From assembly GCF_024267655.1 (NCBI RefSeq), contig NZ_CP100595.1, positions 806,001-870,000 on the forward strand: a DNA stretch of 64,000 nt, given 5' to 3'. A program made the position numbers and the translations under genes. Origin of the DNA: Arcobacter roscoffensis. Lineage in GTDB: Bacteria > Campylobacterota > Campylobacteria > Campylobacterales > Arcobacteraceae. The notes under the pieces are model-generated. The model ran no database searches. It was given only the letters and a program-made list of their open reading frames with translations, and was not told where the DNA came from. Shown one piece after another: positions 32,603 through 43,099 of the stretch; positions within the stretch are counted from its first letter, which is position 1; each line of letters starts with the position of its first letter.

Positions 32603-34393
32603 TTAATCTATATGTTCACAAGGTTTACTAAATAAGTAACCTTGTGAATAATCTATGTCTAAACTTTCAATTATTTTTTGAATGTTTTCATTATGAACAA
32701 ACTCAGCAACACAAGATATCTCAGCACCTTTTGCAAAACTAGATAAAGCTTTTGTTATTTCATAACTTTTTTTATTTGTATCAATATCTTTTATATATTT
32801 AGCATCAATTTTGATAGTATCAATATCTAAATCAATAATTCTCTCAAAGTTAGAATACTCCCTACCAAAATCATCAATGGCTAGTTTTAATCCCAAATCT
32901 TTTAATGCTTTTAGTTGTTTGATATGATTTTTCTTACCTGTTGAGCTTATTCCCTCAAGTATTTCAAGTGTAACTCTTGAAGGTTTTATATTATGAATTT
33001 GTAAGGCACTTTTTAAATAAGATACTAAATAGTTTTTACTTAAATCCTCTTCTGTTATATTAATAGAGAACATATAACTATTCTTACTCATATAATCAAA
33101 GCTTTTATCAATAATGATTTTAGTAATAGCAGGTAAAAAACCAGATAATTTTGCTGCATCTAAGAACTCATAAGGAGATATGATTTTATCATCTTTTTTG
33201 ATTCTAGCTAAGACTTCATATTTTGTAATTACATTCTTTTTATTATCATGAATTCCTTGATAAAAAGGACATATTAAACTTTTTTCAAGTGCTTCTCTAA
33301 CTAAGTTTGTTGCATTTATAAATGATTGAGTTTTTTCATAAGTTATATCATCATCTTTTTTAAATATATATGATCTATTTTTTCCTAAGTCTTTTGCTTT
33401 TTTTAGTGCAATTGATGAGTTTCTTAAAAGGTTTTTTTCACTATAAACTGCACCAATACAAAAAGTAATATTGATTTTTAGTTCACCTATATTCATAGGA
33501 TTTGAGAAGAAAAAGTTTTTAATCTCTTCTATTTTTTTATTTATATCAATTTTACCTTCATAAAGTAGGGCAAATTCATCTGAATTAAATCTAAAACTAT
33601 TGTGTTCGCTAAACTTTTCTTTTAAAACTTTTGCTATTTTTCTCAAAAGTTTATCTCCTATACTAAAGCCATAAGCTGTATTAATATAGTTGAAATTATT
33701 TATATTCAACAATAATAAAGTTCTAGGTTTTATTTCATATGTTACTTTTTCAAAGTAAGATTTATTGTAAATATCTGTTAATGTGTCATTGTATGCTAAG
33801 AAATTTGATTTCTCTTCATTTTCTTGATTTTTTAATACTATTGTAACCATTGATGAAGCAGCTTCTAATAGTTTTTTATGGAAGGCACTTGGTACTCTTT
33901 GCTCAAAAGAAGTAAGTGCAAAAGAGCCAATGGCATTTTTATTTGCATCCCTAATTGGCATAGACCAACAAGAAGATAATTTAAAATTAAGTGCAAAATC
34001 TCTTACCTCTTCCCATCTTTTATCTGTTTTTGTATCTTTTACAAAGACTGCTTCATTTCTAAAAACTGCATTAGCACAAGAACCTGATTTAGTACCTGGA
34101 ACTAAACATTCTAGTTCTTTTTGAGCCTCTATTGGAATTGATGGTGCTGCTATTACATTTAGATGGTTTTCAGTTTTATTTAAAAGCATGATTGAGGCTA
34201 CTGAGTTAGGAAGAAGTGTTTCTGCTAGTTTACATAGCATTTTTAAAATAGATTTGCTTTCATGTTGTTCAGCTAGCATATTTAATATTTCTTGTTGAAT
34301 TGTTAGTATTTTATTATATTCTAAAGGGCTTATTAAAACCTCTTCTTCTAATAGTTCTAAATCCATATAGTTATTACTTTTTCCCATTTTCAT
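32603..34393 (-). CDS. GAF-GGDEF-EAL protein, probable cyclic-di-GMP phosphodiesterase
   Basis: 596 residues, no membrane helix: a GAF domain (about 30-190, with LVPGTKSGSCANAVF), a degenerate GGDEF domain (the signature is FNSDEF near 270, so cyclase activity is unlikely) and an EAL domain (about 355-596). In the EAL domain the first motif is EVLAR, with E retained. The other catalytic positions are present: N in SINITEED, E in LEILEG, DD in AIDDFG, K in TIKIDAKYI, E in VAEFV, and QGYLFSKP. It therefore probably hydrolyses cyclic di-GMP, with GAF and the inactive GGDEF as regulators. Confidence 0.88.
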   Translation of the reverse strand: MKMGKSNNYMDLELLEEEVLISPLEYNKILTIQQEILNMLAEQHESKSILKMLCKLAETLLPNSVASIMLLNKTENHLNVIAAPSIPIEAQKELECLVPGTKSGSCANAVFRNEAVFVKDTKTDKRWEEVRDFALNFKLSSCWSMPIRDANKNAIGSFALTSFEQRVPSAFHKKLLEAASSMVTIVLKNQENEEKSNFLAYNDTLTDIYNKSYFEKVTYEIKPRTLLLLNINNFNYINTAYGFSIGDKLLRKIAKVLKEKFSEHNSFRFNSDEFALLYEGKIDINKKIEEIKNFFFSNPMNIGELKINITFCIGAVYSEKNLLRNSSIALKKAKDLGKNRSYIFKKDDDITYEKTQSFINATNLVREALEKSLICPFYQGIHDNKKNVITKYEVLARIKKDDKIISPYEFLDAAKLSGFLPAITKIIIDKSFDYMSKNSYMFSINITEEDLSKNYLVSYLKSALQIHNIKPSRVTLEILEGISSTGKKNHIKQLKALKDLGLKLAIDDFGREYSNFERIIDLDIDTIKIDAKYIKDIDTNKKSYEITKALSSFAKGAEISCVAEFVHNENIQKIIESLDIDYSQGYLFSKPCEHID

Positions 34394-34485
34394 ACTTTTT
34401 GTTATTTATAATTTTAGTATTATATATTTTAAAATATTAAAAAGAGGTTTGAGATAGATACAAGGTGCTATTTATAGGATATTGT

Positions 34486-34561
34486 TTAGTGGAAAGTATT
34501 TATAAATAAAGAAGTAATATTTAAGATTTTGAAGTATTAATAATCTTTTTCTTTCCACTAA
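34486..34561. repeat. 76-base element with 11-bp terminal inverted repeats
   Basis: TTAGTGGAAAG (34486-34496) and CTTTCCACTAA (34551-34561) are perfect inverted repeats around 54 very AT-rich bases. It lies between the end of the suf operon and the GAF-GGDEF-EAL gene. It could be a structured RNA or terminator, or a tiny mobile-element relic. No target duplication is apparent. Confidence 0.4.
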
Positions 34562-34592
34562 TTTTATTATTATGAAAATTTAATATAGAAAT

Positions 34593-34937
34593 TTATATTA
34601 CAGCTCCTGAGGCTTCCATGATTTCTCTTCCTTCTTCACTCATTAAGTCTTTTGACCAAGGAGGCTTAAATGTAAGATTTACTTTTGCTTCATCAACTTC
34701 ATCAACTGCAAGTGTTACATACTTTACTTGCTCTACTAGACTCTCAGCAACAGGACAAGCAGGACTTGTAAGTGTCATTAAAACATTACAATGTAGGTAG
34801 TTTCCTTTTTCTTCAAAATCAAACCCATAAATCAAACCTAAATCATAGATATTTACAGGAATTTCAGGGTCAAATACATTTTTTAAATTTTTTATAATTT
34901 TTTCTTCTATAATATCTTTATTGTCTAATAATGACAT
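34593..34937 (-). CDS. sufT: SufT-type (MIP18/DUF59) Fe-S maturation protein
   Basis: 114 residues of the MIP18 fold: LKNVFDPEIPVNIYDLGLIYGF, then the hallmark LTSPACPVAESLVEQV with its reactive cysteine, ending FKPPWSKDLMSEEGREIME. Members help transfer Fe-S clusters to targets. It is the last gene of the suf operon, 11 bases after sufE, which strongly supports the role. Confidence 0.9.
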   Translation of the reverse strand: MSLLDNKDIIEEKIIKNLKNVFDPEIPVNIYDLGLIYGFDFEEKGNYLHCNVLMTLTSPACPVAESLVEQVKYVTLAVDEVDEAKVNLTFKPPWSKDLMSEEGREIMEASGAVI

Positions 34938-34947
34938 AACTTTTCCT

Positions 34948-35358
34948 TTATGAGTTTAAAGCAAACTCTTTTATCTTTTTGATCATTCCAATTACTCCAC
35001 TTTGTCTATTTGGAGTAATAACTTCAGCTAATTGTAGTTCATGAATAATATCCATATCAACTTCTTTTAATTCTTCAATTGTTGAACCTGAGAAAATTTG
35101 CAAAATCATGTAAACTAAACCTTTTACGATTATTGCATCACTTGTTCCATAAAAGTATAGTTTCCCATCTTTTTGCTCACAAATAAGCCACACCTGCGAA
35201 GTACAGCCATGTACTAAGTTTTGAGGAGTTTGATGTTTTTCATCTAAGGGTTCTAATTTTTTTCCTAAATCGATAATGTATTCATATTTTTGTAACTCAT
35301 CTTCAAAGAACTCTAAATCCTCTTTTATCTCTTCAACTCTTGCTTCTATATTACTCAT
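34948..35358 (-). CDS. sufE: Sulfur-acceptor protein SufE
   Basis: Takes persulfide sulfur from SufS and passes it to SufB. 136 residues, with the acceptor cysteine in LVHGCTSQVWL (about residue 50) and ADAIIVKGLVYMIL-like helices (SDAIIVKGLVYMILQIFSG). It follows sufS by 11 bases. Confidence 0.92.
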   Translation of the reverse strand: MSNIEARVEEIKEDLEFFEDELQKYEYIIDLGKKLEPLDEKHQTPQNLVHGCTSQVWLICEQKDGKLYFYGTSDAIIVKGLVYMILQIFSGSTIEELKEVDMDIIHELQLAEVITPNRQSGVIGMIKKIKEFALNS

Positions 35359-35369
35359 TTTATATCCTC

Positions 35370-36551
35370 TTATTTCAACATGCTAATAGCTTTTTTAAGT
35401 GCAACTATTAAGGCATCTACATCATTATAATCATTATAAAATGCAAGTGAAACTCTAATTGTTCCTTTTATTCCTAGTTGATTCATAATTGGTTGAGCAC
35501 AGTGATGTCCAACTCTTAATGCTATTTTCATTTTATCTACTAAAATACCAACATCATCATGAATTAAACCTTTAATATTAAAGCTTCTACTTCCTATTGA
35601 GTCTTCAATATCATTATAAAACTCAATATCAGGAATTTTTCTAAGCTCTTCATCTAAATATTGATACACATCTTTTTCAATTGCTTCAATATTCTCATAT
35701 CCAACATGATTTAGATATTCTAAGGCTGCTGCAAAACCTATGATTCCAGCTATATTTTGAGTTCCTGCTTCAAATTTATAAGGTGCATCAAGAAGAGTTG
35801 ACTTTTCAAAATCAACTTGGTCAATAGTTGCTCCACCTGTTTGATAAGCTTTTAAATCTTTTAGATATTTCTCTTTTACATAAATAGCTCCAACACCTGT
35901 TGGTCCAAAAGTTTTATGGGCAGAAATAGCAAAAAAATCAGCATCTATACTTTGTATATCAACTTTCATATGAGCTAAACTTTGAGCTCCATCTATCATA
36001 ACAACAGCACCATATTTATGAGCTAGTTCACAAATAGTTTTTATATCATGGATTTTCCCAAAGGCATTTGAAATATGAGTTATAGATACAAAAGCTTTAG
36101 GATTGTTTTTTAGCAACTCTTCAAAATGAGCAAAATCAAAACTAAGATTATCATCACACTTTACAACTTCAAATCCTGCACCTAAAGTTCTTCCTTGCAT
36201 ATGCCAAGGAACTATATTTGAGTGATGTTCTAATGAAGAAATTATTACAGTTTTAAAATCCTTTGCAAAAGACTCAGCTATAAAATTTATAGATTCACTT
36301 ACACCTTTTGTGAAAATAAGTTCTTCATTTTTAGACGCATTTATAAACTCTTTTAGTACTTTTCTTGCATTTTCAAACTTTTGAGTGGCTTTATTTGCAT
36401 GACCAAAGTTACTTCTATGAGTATTAGAACAGTAGTGTTCATAATACTCAATTTGAGAGTTTACAACCTCTTTTGGTTTTTGTGTTGTTGCTGCATTATC
36501 TAAATATATAATATCTGAGTTTTCAAAATATGGAAAATCTTTTTTAAACAT
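35370..36551 (-). CDS. sufS: Cysteine desulfurase SufS
   Basis: A PLP enzyme that takes sulfur from cysteine. The start chosen is MFKKDFPYFE at 36551, preceded by AAGGGA; a longer frame to 36575 exists but lacks a good ribosome site. The protein has 393 residues. Signatures are IIYLDNAATTQKPKEV, the PLP lysine in AISAHKTFGPTGVG, and the active-site cysteine in RVGHHCAQPIM. It overlaps the sufD end by 8 bases. It is a group II desulfurase, expected to need SufE, which is encoded next. Confidence 0.93.
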   Translation of the reverse strand: MFKKDFPYFENSDIIYLDNAATTQKPKEVVNSQIEYYEHYCSNTHRSNFGHANKATQKFENARKVLKEFINASKNEELIFTKGVSESINFIAESFAKDFKTVIISSLEHHSNIVPWHMQGRTLGAGFEVVKCDDNLSFDFAHFEELLKNNPKAFVSITHISNAFGKIHDIKTICELAHKYGAVVMIDGAQSLAHMKVDIQSIDADFFAISAHKTFGPTGVGAIYVKEKYLKDLKAYQTGGATIDQVDFEKSTLLDAPYKFEAGTQNIAGIIGFAAALEYLNHVGYENIEAIEKDVYQYLDEELRKIPDIEFYNDIEDSIGSRSFNIKGLIHDDVGILVDKMKIALRVGHHCAQPIMNQLGIKGTIRVSLAFYNDYNDVDALIVALKKAISMLK

Positions 36552-37578
36552 ATCTATCCCTTTTATATGAGTCAATAAACTCTTTTATTAGTTCATCGCT
36601 AATATTATCATATATTTGTCCCTCAAAAGCGTTTAAAAGCATATCATATGCCTTATCTTTACTAATACCTCTTGATTCTAAGTATAATAGTTGGTCTTTA
36701 TCAAGTGTTCCAGTAGTTGCTCCATGACTAGCTTCAAGTTCATCTATCAAAATCTCAAGATGTGGTTGAGCAAAAATAGTTGCATCATTTGATAATAAAA
36801 TAGTATTTGAGTTTTGGAAAGCTTTAGAATATAAGGCTTTTTTATTTACTATTGATTTTGCTTTAAATACAGCTTTTGCTTTATCTTTTAGTGAGTGTTT
36901 ATAGTTTATATCACTAGTTGAACTTTCATTATTATGAATAGTTTTGATTAGATTTGCTGTATTTGAACTATCTTTTGATTTTACTAAACCATTTAAGTTA
37001 TACTCAATATTTTTATTATCAATACTATTTTCGTAACTATTTACAATTAATCCAGTACCTAATTCAAAATTTGAAACCTTACATTTTGAGTTATCTTCTT
37101 GTTTAAAGATTGCATTATATAAAAATGTGTTTTCTTCATTTATATCTTGAACTTTTGCATACTCAAAATCTGTATCTTCTTCTATATGAAACTCTCTATT
37201 TACACTATAAGCACTATTTTTTGATGTATTTGTAAATACTTCAATAAGTGATGCTTTTGCACCTTTTTTTACTTCTACTTTTATAGAGTTTGTATAAAAA
37301 GTTTCATCATCTTTGATTTTATGAACTAAACAAATAGGTTCTGGAATATTTGAGTTAATACTTAAAACTATTTGTTTTTTCTCAAAGTTTTTAGTGATTT
37401 CAAATAGTGGATTTTCATAATTATTTGTATCTTCTATTGAATCTAATCCAACTATATCTAGTTCATAACTTTTAACATTTTTAAAATCATATGAAAAAAG
37501 AGCTTGTAAATCTACTTTTCTAAACTCTTCATCATATTTTGAAGGAAGATTAATATTTTCTAAATCACTTATTCTCAT
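36544..37578 (-). CDS. sufD: Fe-S scaffold subunit SufD
   Basis: 344 residues, homologous to SufB in its right-handed beta-helix C-terminal half (SKAFQNSNTILLSNDATIFAQPHLEI, DELEASHGATTGTLD with the conserved histidine, LYLESRGISKDKAYDMLLNAF). The N-terminal half is diverged, as usual for SufD. It overlaps sufC by 14 bases. It forms the SufBC2D complex that assembles clusters. Confidence 0.92.
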   Translation of the reverse strand: MRISDLENINLPSKYDEEFRKVDLQALFSYDFKNVKSYELDIVGLDSIEDTNNYENPLFEITKNFEKKQIVLSINSNIPEPICLVHKIKDDETFYTNSIKVEVKKGAKASLIEVFTNTSKNSAYSVNREFHIEEDTDFEYAKVQDINEENTFLYNAIFKQEDNSKCKVSNFELGTGLIVNSYENSIDNKNIEYNLNGLVKSKDSSNTANLIKTIHNNESSTSDINYKHSLKDKAKAVFKAKSIVNKKALYSKAFQNSNTILLSNDATIFAQPHLEILIDELEASHGATTGTLDKDQLLYLESRGISKDKAYDMLLNAFEGQIYDNISDELIKEFIDSYKRDRYV

Positions 37579-38320
37579 CTTTTATTCCTATTCCCTCAAA
37601 ACCTTTTTCATCAAGTTCTAAGGCTAGATTATAATCTCCAGTTTTTACAATTTTTCCATCATTTAAAATATGTACATAATCAGGTTTGATTAACTCTAAA
37701 AGTCTATCATAGTGAGTAATCATAAGAACTGATTTTTTTCCATCTAACATACCATTTATTACATTTGCAACTGTTTTTATAGCATCCACATCTAAACCTG
37801 AATCTATTTCATCAAGCATTATTAAATCAGGGTTTAATAATAGCAGTTGAATTAGTTCATTTCTTTTTTTCTCACCACCACTAAAACCATCATTTAAATC
37901 TCTTTGTAAAAGTTTTTTATCAAGATTATATTTTGCAGTTTCTTCTTTTACATGTTTTAAAAACTCCATTGCATCGATCTCTTTTTCACCTGCATAGGCT
38001 TTTTTTTCATTGATTGCAGTTTTTAAAAAGTAGCTATTATTAACACCTGGAACTTCAACAGGGTTTTGGAAACTCATAAAAATACCTTCATTAGCTCGCT
38101 CGCTAACTTCTAAATCAAGTAGGTCTTTTTTCTTATAAGTTATTGTTCCACCTGTAACCTCACAGTCATAGTGGGCACTTAAAGTTTTCACAAGTGTAGA
38201 TTTTCCTGCTCCATTTACACCCATAAGTGCATGGATTTCCCCTTCTTTGATTTCTAAATCAAGACCTTTTAAAATCTCTTTTTCATTTATATTTACTTTT
38301 AAATCTTTTATACTTAACAT
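37565..38320 (-). CDS. sufC: Suf complex ATPase SufC
   Basis: A cytosolic ABC-type ATPase driving cluster assembly on SufB-SufD. 251 residues with Walker A GVNGAGKSTL (about 35-44), the Q-loop FMSFQNPVEVPG, the signature FSGGEKKRNEL, Walker B LIMLDEIDSGLD and a switch histidine in LMITHYDRLL. It lies between sufB and sufD in the operon. Confidence 0.95.
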   Translation of the reverse strand: MLSIKDLKVNINEKEILKGLDLEIKEGEIHALMGVNGAGKSTLVKTLSAHYDCEVTGGTITYKKKDLLDLEVSERANEGIFMSFQNPVEVPGVNNSYFLKTAINEKKAYAGEKEIDAMEFLKHVKEETAKYNLDKKLLQRDLNDGFSGGEKKRNELIQLLLLNPDLIMLDEIDSGLDVDAIKTVANVINGMLDGKKSVLMITHYDRLLELIKPDYVHILNDGKIVKTGDYNLALELDEKGFEGIGIKDENK

Positions 38321-38370
38321 TATATATTTCCTTAAAATGTTTTTTCTTTTATTTTTAGGTCTTGGATATC

Positions 38371-39807
38371 TTATCCAACACTTCCCTCAAGTGATATATT
38401 TAACAGCTCTTTAGCTTCTGCTGCAAACTCCATTGGTAATTCTTTTAATACTTCTTTACAGAAACCATTAACTATCATAGATACTGCATTTTCAGGGTTA
38501 ATACCTCTTTGTTCTATATAGAATAGTTGCTCATCTGAAATTTTTGAAGTTGTTGCTTCATGCTCAATTTTTGCAGTCATATTTTTAACTTCATGGTATG
38601 GATATGTATGCGCATTACAGGCATTTCCAATAAGAAGTGAATCACATTCAGAGATATTTCTTGCATTATGGGCATTTTTACCAACTCTTACTAATCCTCT
38701 ATAGGCATTTATTCCTTGCATTGCAGAAATACCTTTTGAGATAATAGTTGATTTAGTATTTTTACCTAAATGTATCATTTTTGTACCAGTATCAGCTTGT
38801 TGGGCTTTTGATGAAATAGCTACTGAGTAAAACTCACCAACACTATTATCACCTTTTAGAACACATGAAGGATATTTCCATGTTAAACTTGAACCTGTTT
38901 CAACTTGTGTCCAAGAGATTTTTGAGTTATCACCCTTACATAAACCTCTTTTAGTAACAAAGTTTAAAATACCACCTTTACCTTGTTCATCACCTGGGTA
39001 CCAGTTTTGAATAGTCGAATATTTTATTTGTGCATTATCTAAAGTAACTAATTCAACAACTGCTGCGTGAAGTTGTCTCTCATCTCTTGTAGGAGCTGAA
39101 CATCCTTCATTGTATGATACATAACTTCCCTCATCACAGATGATTAAAGTTCTCTCAAACTGACCTGTATCTAAGGCATTTATTCTAAAGTAAGTTGATA
39201 ACTCCATTGGACATCTAGTGTTTGGTGGAATATATACAAAACTTCCATCTGTAAATACAGCAGAGTTTAAACAGGTAAAAAAGTTATCACCAACAGGAAC
39301 GACAGAAGCTAAGTATTGTTTTAAAAGTTCTGGATATTTATTTGCAGCTTCTGAAATAGAACAGAAAATAATTCCTAACTCTTCTAATTCTTCTTGATAA
39401 GTTGTCTTAACTGATACTGAATCAAATACAGCATCAACTGCAACACCTGCTAATTGCTTTTGTTCCTCTAAAGGAATACCTAACTTTTCATATGTTTTTA
39501 AAATCTCAGGATCAACTTCATCAAGTGAACCTAAAGGTTTTTTTGGTGCAGAATAGTATGCAATGTCTTGATAATCTATTGTAGGATATTTTAAATTCGC
39601 CCAATCAGGCTCTTCCATACTCTTCCACTTTTCATAAGCTTTTAATCTAAAATCTAAAAGCCATTGGGGTTCATCTTTTTTTGCTGAAATTGCTTTAATA
39701 ACATCTTCATTTAAACCCTTAGGAAATGTATCACTTTCTACTAAAGTTTCAAATCCTAATTTATAATCACTATTAATAACATCATGTATCTGTTGATTTT
39801 GACTCAT
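38371..39807 (-). CDS. sufB: Fe-S scaffold subunit SufB
   Basis: The core scaffold on which the nascent cluster is built. The start is taken as ATG 39807 ([10 protein letters not shown]), 6 bases after GGAG; a TTG 12 bases upstream is in frame but has no site of its own. The protein has 478 residues. Conserved blocks are [26 protein letters not shown]-type [40 protein letters not shown], and a late [20 protein letters not shown]. It is first in sufBCDSE-T, with two copies of an inverted repeat upstream. Confidence 0.95.
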   Translation of the reverse strand: MSQNQQIHDVINSDYKLGFETLVESDTFPKGLNEDVIKAISAKKDEPQWLLDFRLKAYEKWKSMEEPDWANLKYPTIDYQDIAYYSAPKKPLGSLDEVDPEILKTYEKLGIPLEEQKQLAGVAVDAVFDSVSVKTTYQEELEELGIIFCSISEAANKYPELLKQYLASVVPVGDNFFTCLNSAVFTDGSFVYIPPNTRCPMELSTYFRINALDTGQFERTLIICDEGSYVSYNEGCSAPTRDERQLHAAVVELVTLDNAQIKYSTIQNWYPGDEQGKGGILNFVTKRGLCKGDNSKISWTQVETGSSLTWKYPSCVLKGDNSVGEFYSVAISSKAQQADTGTKMIHLGKNTKSTIISKGISAMQGINAYRGLVRVGKNAHNARNISECDSLLIGNACNAHTYPYHEVKNMTAKIEHEATTSKISDEQLFYIEQRGINPENAVSMIVNGFCKEVLKELPMEFAAEAKELLNISLEGSVG

Positions 39808-39834
39808 AACAGACTCCAATTTTTTTAAATTTTT

Positions 39835-39859
39835 AAATAGGACAAATATTGTCTTATTT
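39835..39859. promoter_or_regulatory. suf operator, proximal copy
   Basis: AAATAGGAC, 7 bases, GTCTTATTT: 17 of 18 arm positions match the perfect copy. It lies 28 bases before the sufB ATG. It is probably the site of an Fe-S-sensing regulator (Rrf2/IscR-like by analogy), which is not encoded here. Confidence 0.65.
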
Positions 39860-39892
39860 GAAGAATAACAGTAAAATAATTAAAGAGAACTT

Positions 39893-39917
39893 AAATAGGA
39901 CAAAAAAAGTCCTATTT
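39893..39917. promoter_or_regulatory. suf operator, distal copy; may also terminate the upstream permease gene
   Basis: Perfect AAATAGGAC, 7 bases, GTCCTATTT. Its centre is 58 bp from the proximal copy. On the minus strand the spacer is TTTTTTT, and the element lies 21 bases after the permease stop, so a second role as terminator is possible. Confidence 0.65.
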
Positions 39918-39938
39918 AAAATATTTGCTACTTTTTTT

Positions 39939-40727
39939 CTATTTTATATTATATTCTAATCTCTTAGTATAGTACGAAATAGGGTAAGTTAACATTAAAT
40001 AACCAATGGCAAGAGGAATATAACTCTCTAAAGTTGAGTATGTTATTGCATCAACTTCTTGGGCATTCATAGTAAATTCTGAAATAGCAATAATAGATAA
40101 TAAAGATGAGTCTTTAATAATAGAAGCAAATTGACCAGTAAGTGCAGGAAGCATTCCTTTAAAAGCTTGAGGAAAGATTATATATCTATACATTTGATAG
40201 TTAGACATTCCTAAACTTAAACTTGTTTCAAATTGCTCTTTTTCAATAGATTGCAGGGCAGCTCTTATAATCTCACATACATAAGCACCTGAGAAAATAG
40301 CAAGTATAAAAGTTCCTACTATATATCTGTTTTCAAAACCTAAGTTATTTGCAAATACATAAAAGAAAATTAGTATTTGTACTAAAAGAGGTGTACCTCT
40401 AATGATCTCTATGTAAAATCTTGCAAAAAATCTTAAAATTATAAGTTTTGAATTTTGCGCATATGCAAAAAATAGACCTATTATAAAACTTAATATCAAT
40501 GCAAAAAATGAGATTATTATAGTCATTATAAAACCATTGATAAATTTTTGTTTGTATTCATATACTTGTGGCCAGTTAAAGTCATAAGATATATTTGCAA
40601 ACATTAAATATACAGGAGTTATTATAATAAGTGTTAAAAATAGTAAATTAAAAAGATAAACCACCTTTGAAAGTGGTTTATCATTTTTATAGCTTAGTTC
40701 ATTAATAAAAAAGTCTTGAATTTTGAT
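39939..40727 (-). CDS. Amino-acid ABC transporter permease (probable non-AUG start)
   Basis: HisM/GlnP-type inner-membrane permease with about five helices. The family loop is IIRGTPLLVQILIFFYVFANN, and the EAA motif region GAYVCEIIRAALQSIEKEQFETSLSLGMS is complete. The first conventional start is GTG at 40664 (241 residues). However the frame is open a further 24 codons to the TAG of the binding-protein gene, in the same frame and without ATG, GTG or TTG. It encodes protein-like sequence (DFFINELSYKNDKPLS). I take ATC at 40727, 7 bases after AGGA, as a tentative start (262 residues). No ATPase gene is adjacent. Confidence 0.75.
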   Translation of the reverse strand: MKIQDFFINELSYKNDKPLSKVVYLFNLLFLTLIIITPVYLMFANISYDFNWPQVYEYKQKFINGFIMTIIISFFALILSFIIGLFFAYAQNSKLIILRFFARFYIEIIRGTPLLVQILIFFYVFANNLGFENRYIVGTFILAIFSGAYVCEIIRAALQSIEKEQFETSLSLGMSNYQMYRYIIFPQAFKGMLPALTGQFASIIKDSSLLSIIAISEFTMNAQEVDAITYSTLESYIPLAIGYLMLTYPISYYTKRLEYNIK

Positions 40728-40736
40728 AGGACAGTC

Positions 40737-41555
40737 CTAGAAAAAGAATGGAATATCAAGCTCATCAAAAGTAGCTTTTGCTTCTTTTAAGTGCTTATTT
40801 GCAAACTTATCAAATGTTCCATTTGCTTTTGCTTCTTTAATAAACTCATCAACTTTTGTTTTTAAAGGATCATCTTTTCTTAAAGCAACACCCCAGTATT
40901 CAAAATCTTTTTGAAAAGGTTTTAAAAGTGCAACTGTTGTATCTTTATGTTGAACATAGTTTTTATAAATAGTTAATTGATCATATAAGAAACCATCTGC
41001 TTTACCTTGAACTACTTCTAATACACAAGCATTTTCTTTATCAAATACTAAAATTTCTGCATTTTTAAGATTTTTTGTTGCATAAACATGTCCAGTTGAA
41101 CCTTTTTTTACTGCAATCTTTTTACCTGAAACATTTAATTCATCAATTGAAGTAACACCAGATTCTTTATTTGCTAAGATAGCTAAAGATGATTGAGCAT
41201 AAGGAGTTGAAAAATCAATTGATTTTTTTCTCTCTTCTGTTATAGTCATTGATGAGATAATTAAATCAATCTTTCCAGTTTTAAGTGATGGAATTAATCC
41301 TGCCCATGCAGTATTTTCAATAACAACTTCTCTTCCTAAATGTTCACCTAGTTTTCTAGCAAAGTCAACTGATACACCTTGTGGATTACCATCAATATCA
41401 CTCATTTCAAAAGGAGGGTAAGCAAGTTCCATACCAACTTTTAAAACTTCTTTTTTTGTTTCTTTTATTTCTTCATTGTTTTGTGTTTTATTATCACAAG
41501 CTGTAAATAATACAGCAGTAAATAGTGTAATAAGTAGTAATATTTTATTTTTCAT
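40737..41555 (-). CDS. Periplasmic amino-acid-binding lipoprotein of an ABC transporter
   Basis: 272 residues. A lipoprotein signal with lipobox LFTACDNK (acylated cysteine at about 19) is followed by a family 3 binding fold: KVGMELAYPPFEMSDIDGNPQGVSVDFARKLGEHLG, IISSMTITEERKKSIDFSTPY, and AVKKGSTGHVYATKN. It precedes the permease gene in the same orientation and the same reading frame. The 301-base region upstream holds the nifS-side operator and no gene. Confidence 0.9.
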   Translation of the reverse strand: MKNKILLLITLFTAVLFTACDNKTQNNEEIKETKKEVLKVGMELAYPPFEMSDIDGNPQGVSVDFARKLGEHLGREVVIENTAWAGLIPSLKTGKIDLIISSMTITEERKKSIDFSTPYAQSSLAILANKESGVTSIDELNVSGKKIAVKKGSTGHVYATKNLKNAEILVFDKENACVLEVVQGKADGFLYDQLTIYKNYVQHKDTTVALLKPFQKDFEYWGVALRKDDPLKTKVDEFIKEAKANGTFDKFANKHLKEAKATFDELDIPFFF

Positions 41556-41740
41556 ATTTTTCCTTGGATAATTTTTTTTTAATTATCTCTACTCTTTACT
41601 TAACATTTCTTTATTTGTATTTGTAGAATTTATCAATATTACAATATAATACACGCGAAATTTAAGAAAAAGAAATTGAAAATATAGTATTTATTACAGT
41701 TTTTTGTTACAAAATGGAATAAAATTTATTGATGCTCATT

Positions 41741-41765
41741 AATTAAGACAAATTTTATCCTATTT
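41741..41765. promoter_or_regulatory. Copy of the suf-type operator upstream of nifS-nifU
   Basis: AATTAAGAC, 7 bases, ATCCTATTT: 15 of 18 arm positions match the perfect suf element, with the same spacer length. It lies 91 bases before the nifS start, within the 301-base intergenic region 41556-41856. That region otherwise shows only AT-rich promoter-like DNA and a small TGATA/TATCA palindrome near 41821. Confidence 0.55.
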
Positions 41766-41838
41766 AGAATAGAATACAAAAAATCAAAAAGAAATATAAA
41801 TAATAATTATAATTTAAGATTGATAGTTATTATCATAA

Positions 41839-43056
<1,218 letters not shown>

Positions 43057-43099
43057 TAAATACAAATAAATATAAATAAGAATAAAAAAAGGATAATAC

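Noticed and set aside
38371-39819. sufB starting at the TTG at 39819
   Set aside because: The TTG overlaps the GGAG ribosome site that serves the ATG at 39807, and SufB proteins align from the ATG.
40737-40739. TAG between binding protein and permease as a pyrrolysine or readthrough codon
   Set aside because: No evidence for a pyl system in this type of organism, and separate binding protein and permease genes are normal; a non-AUG start is simpler.
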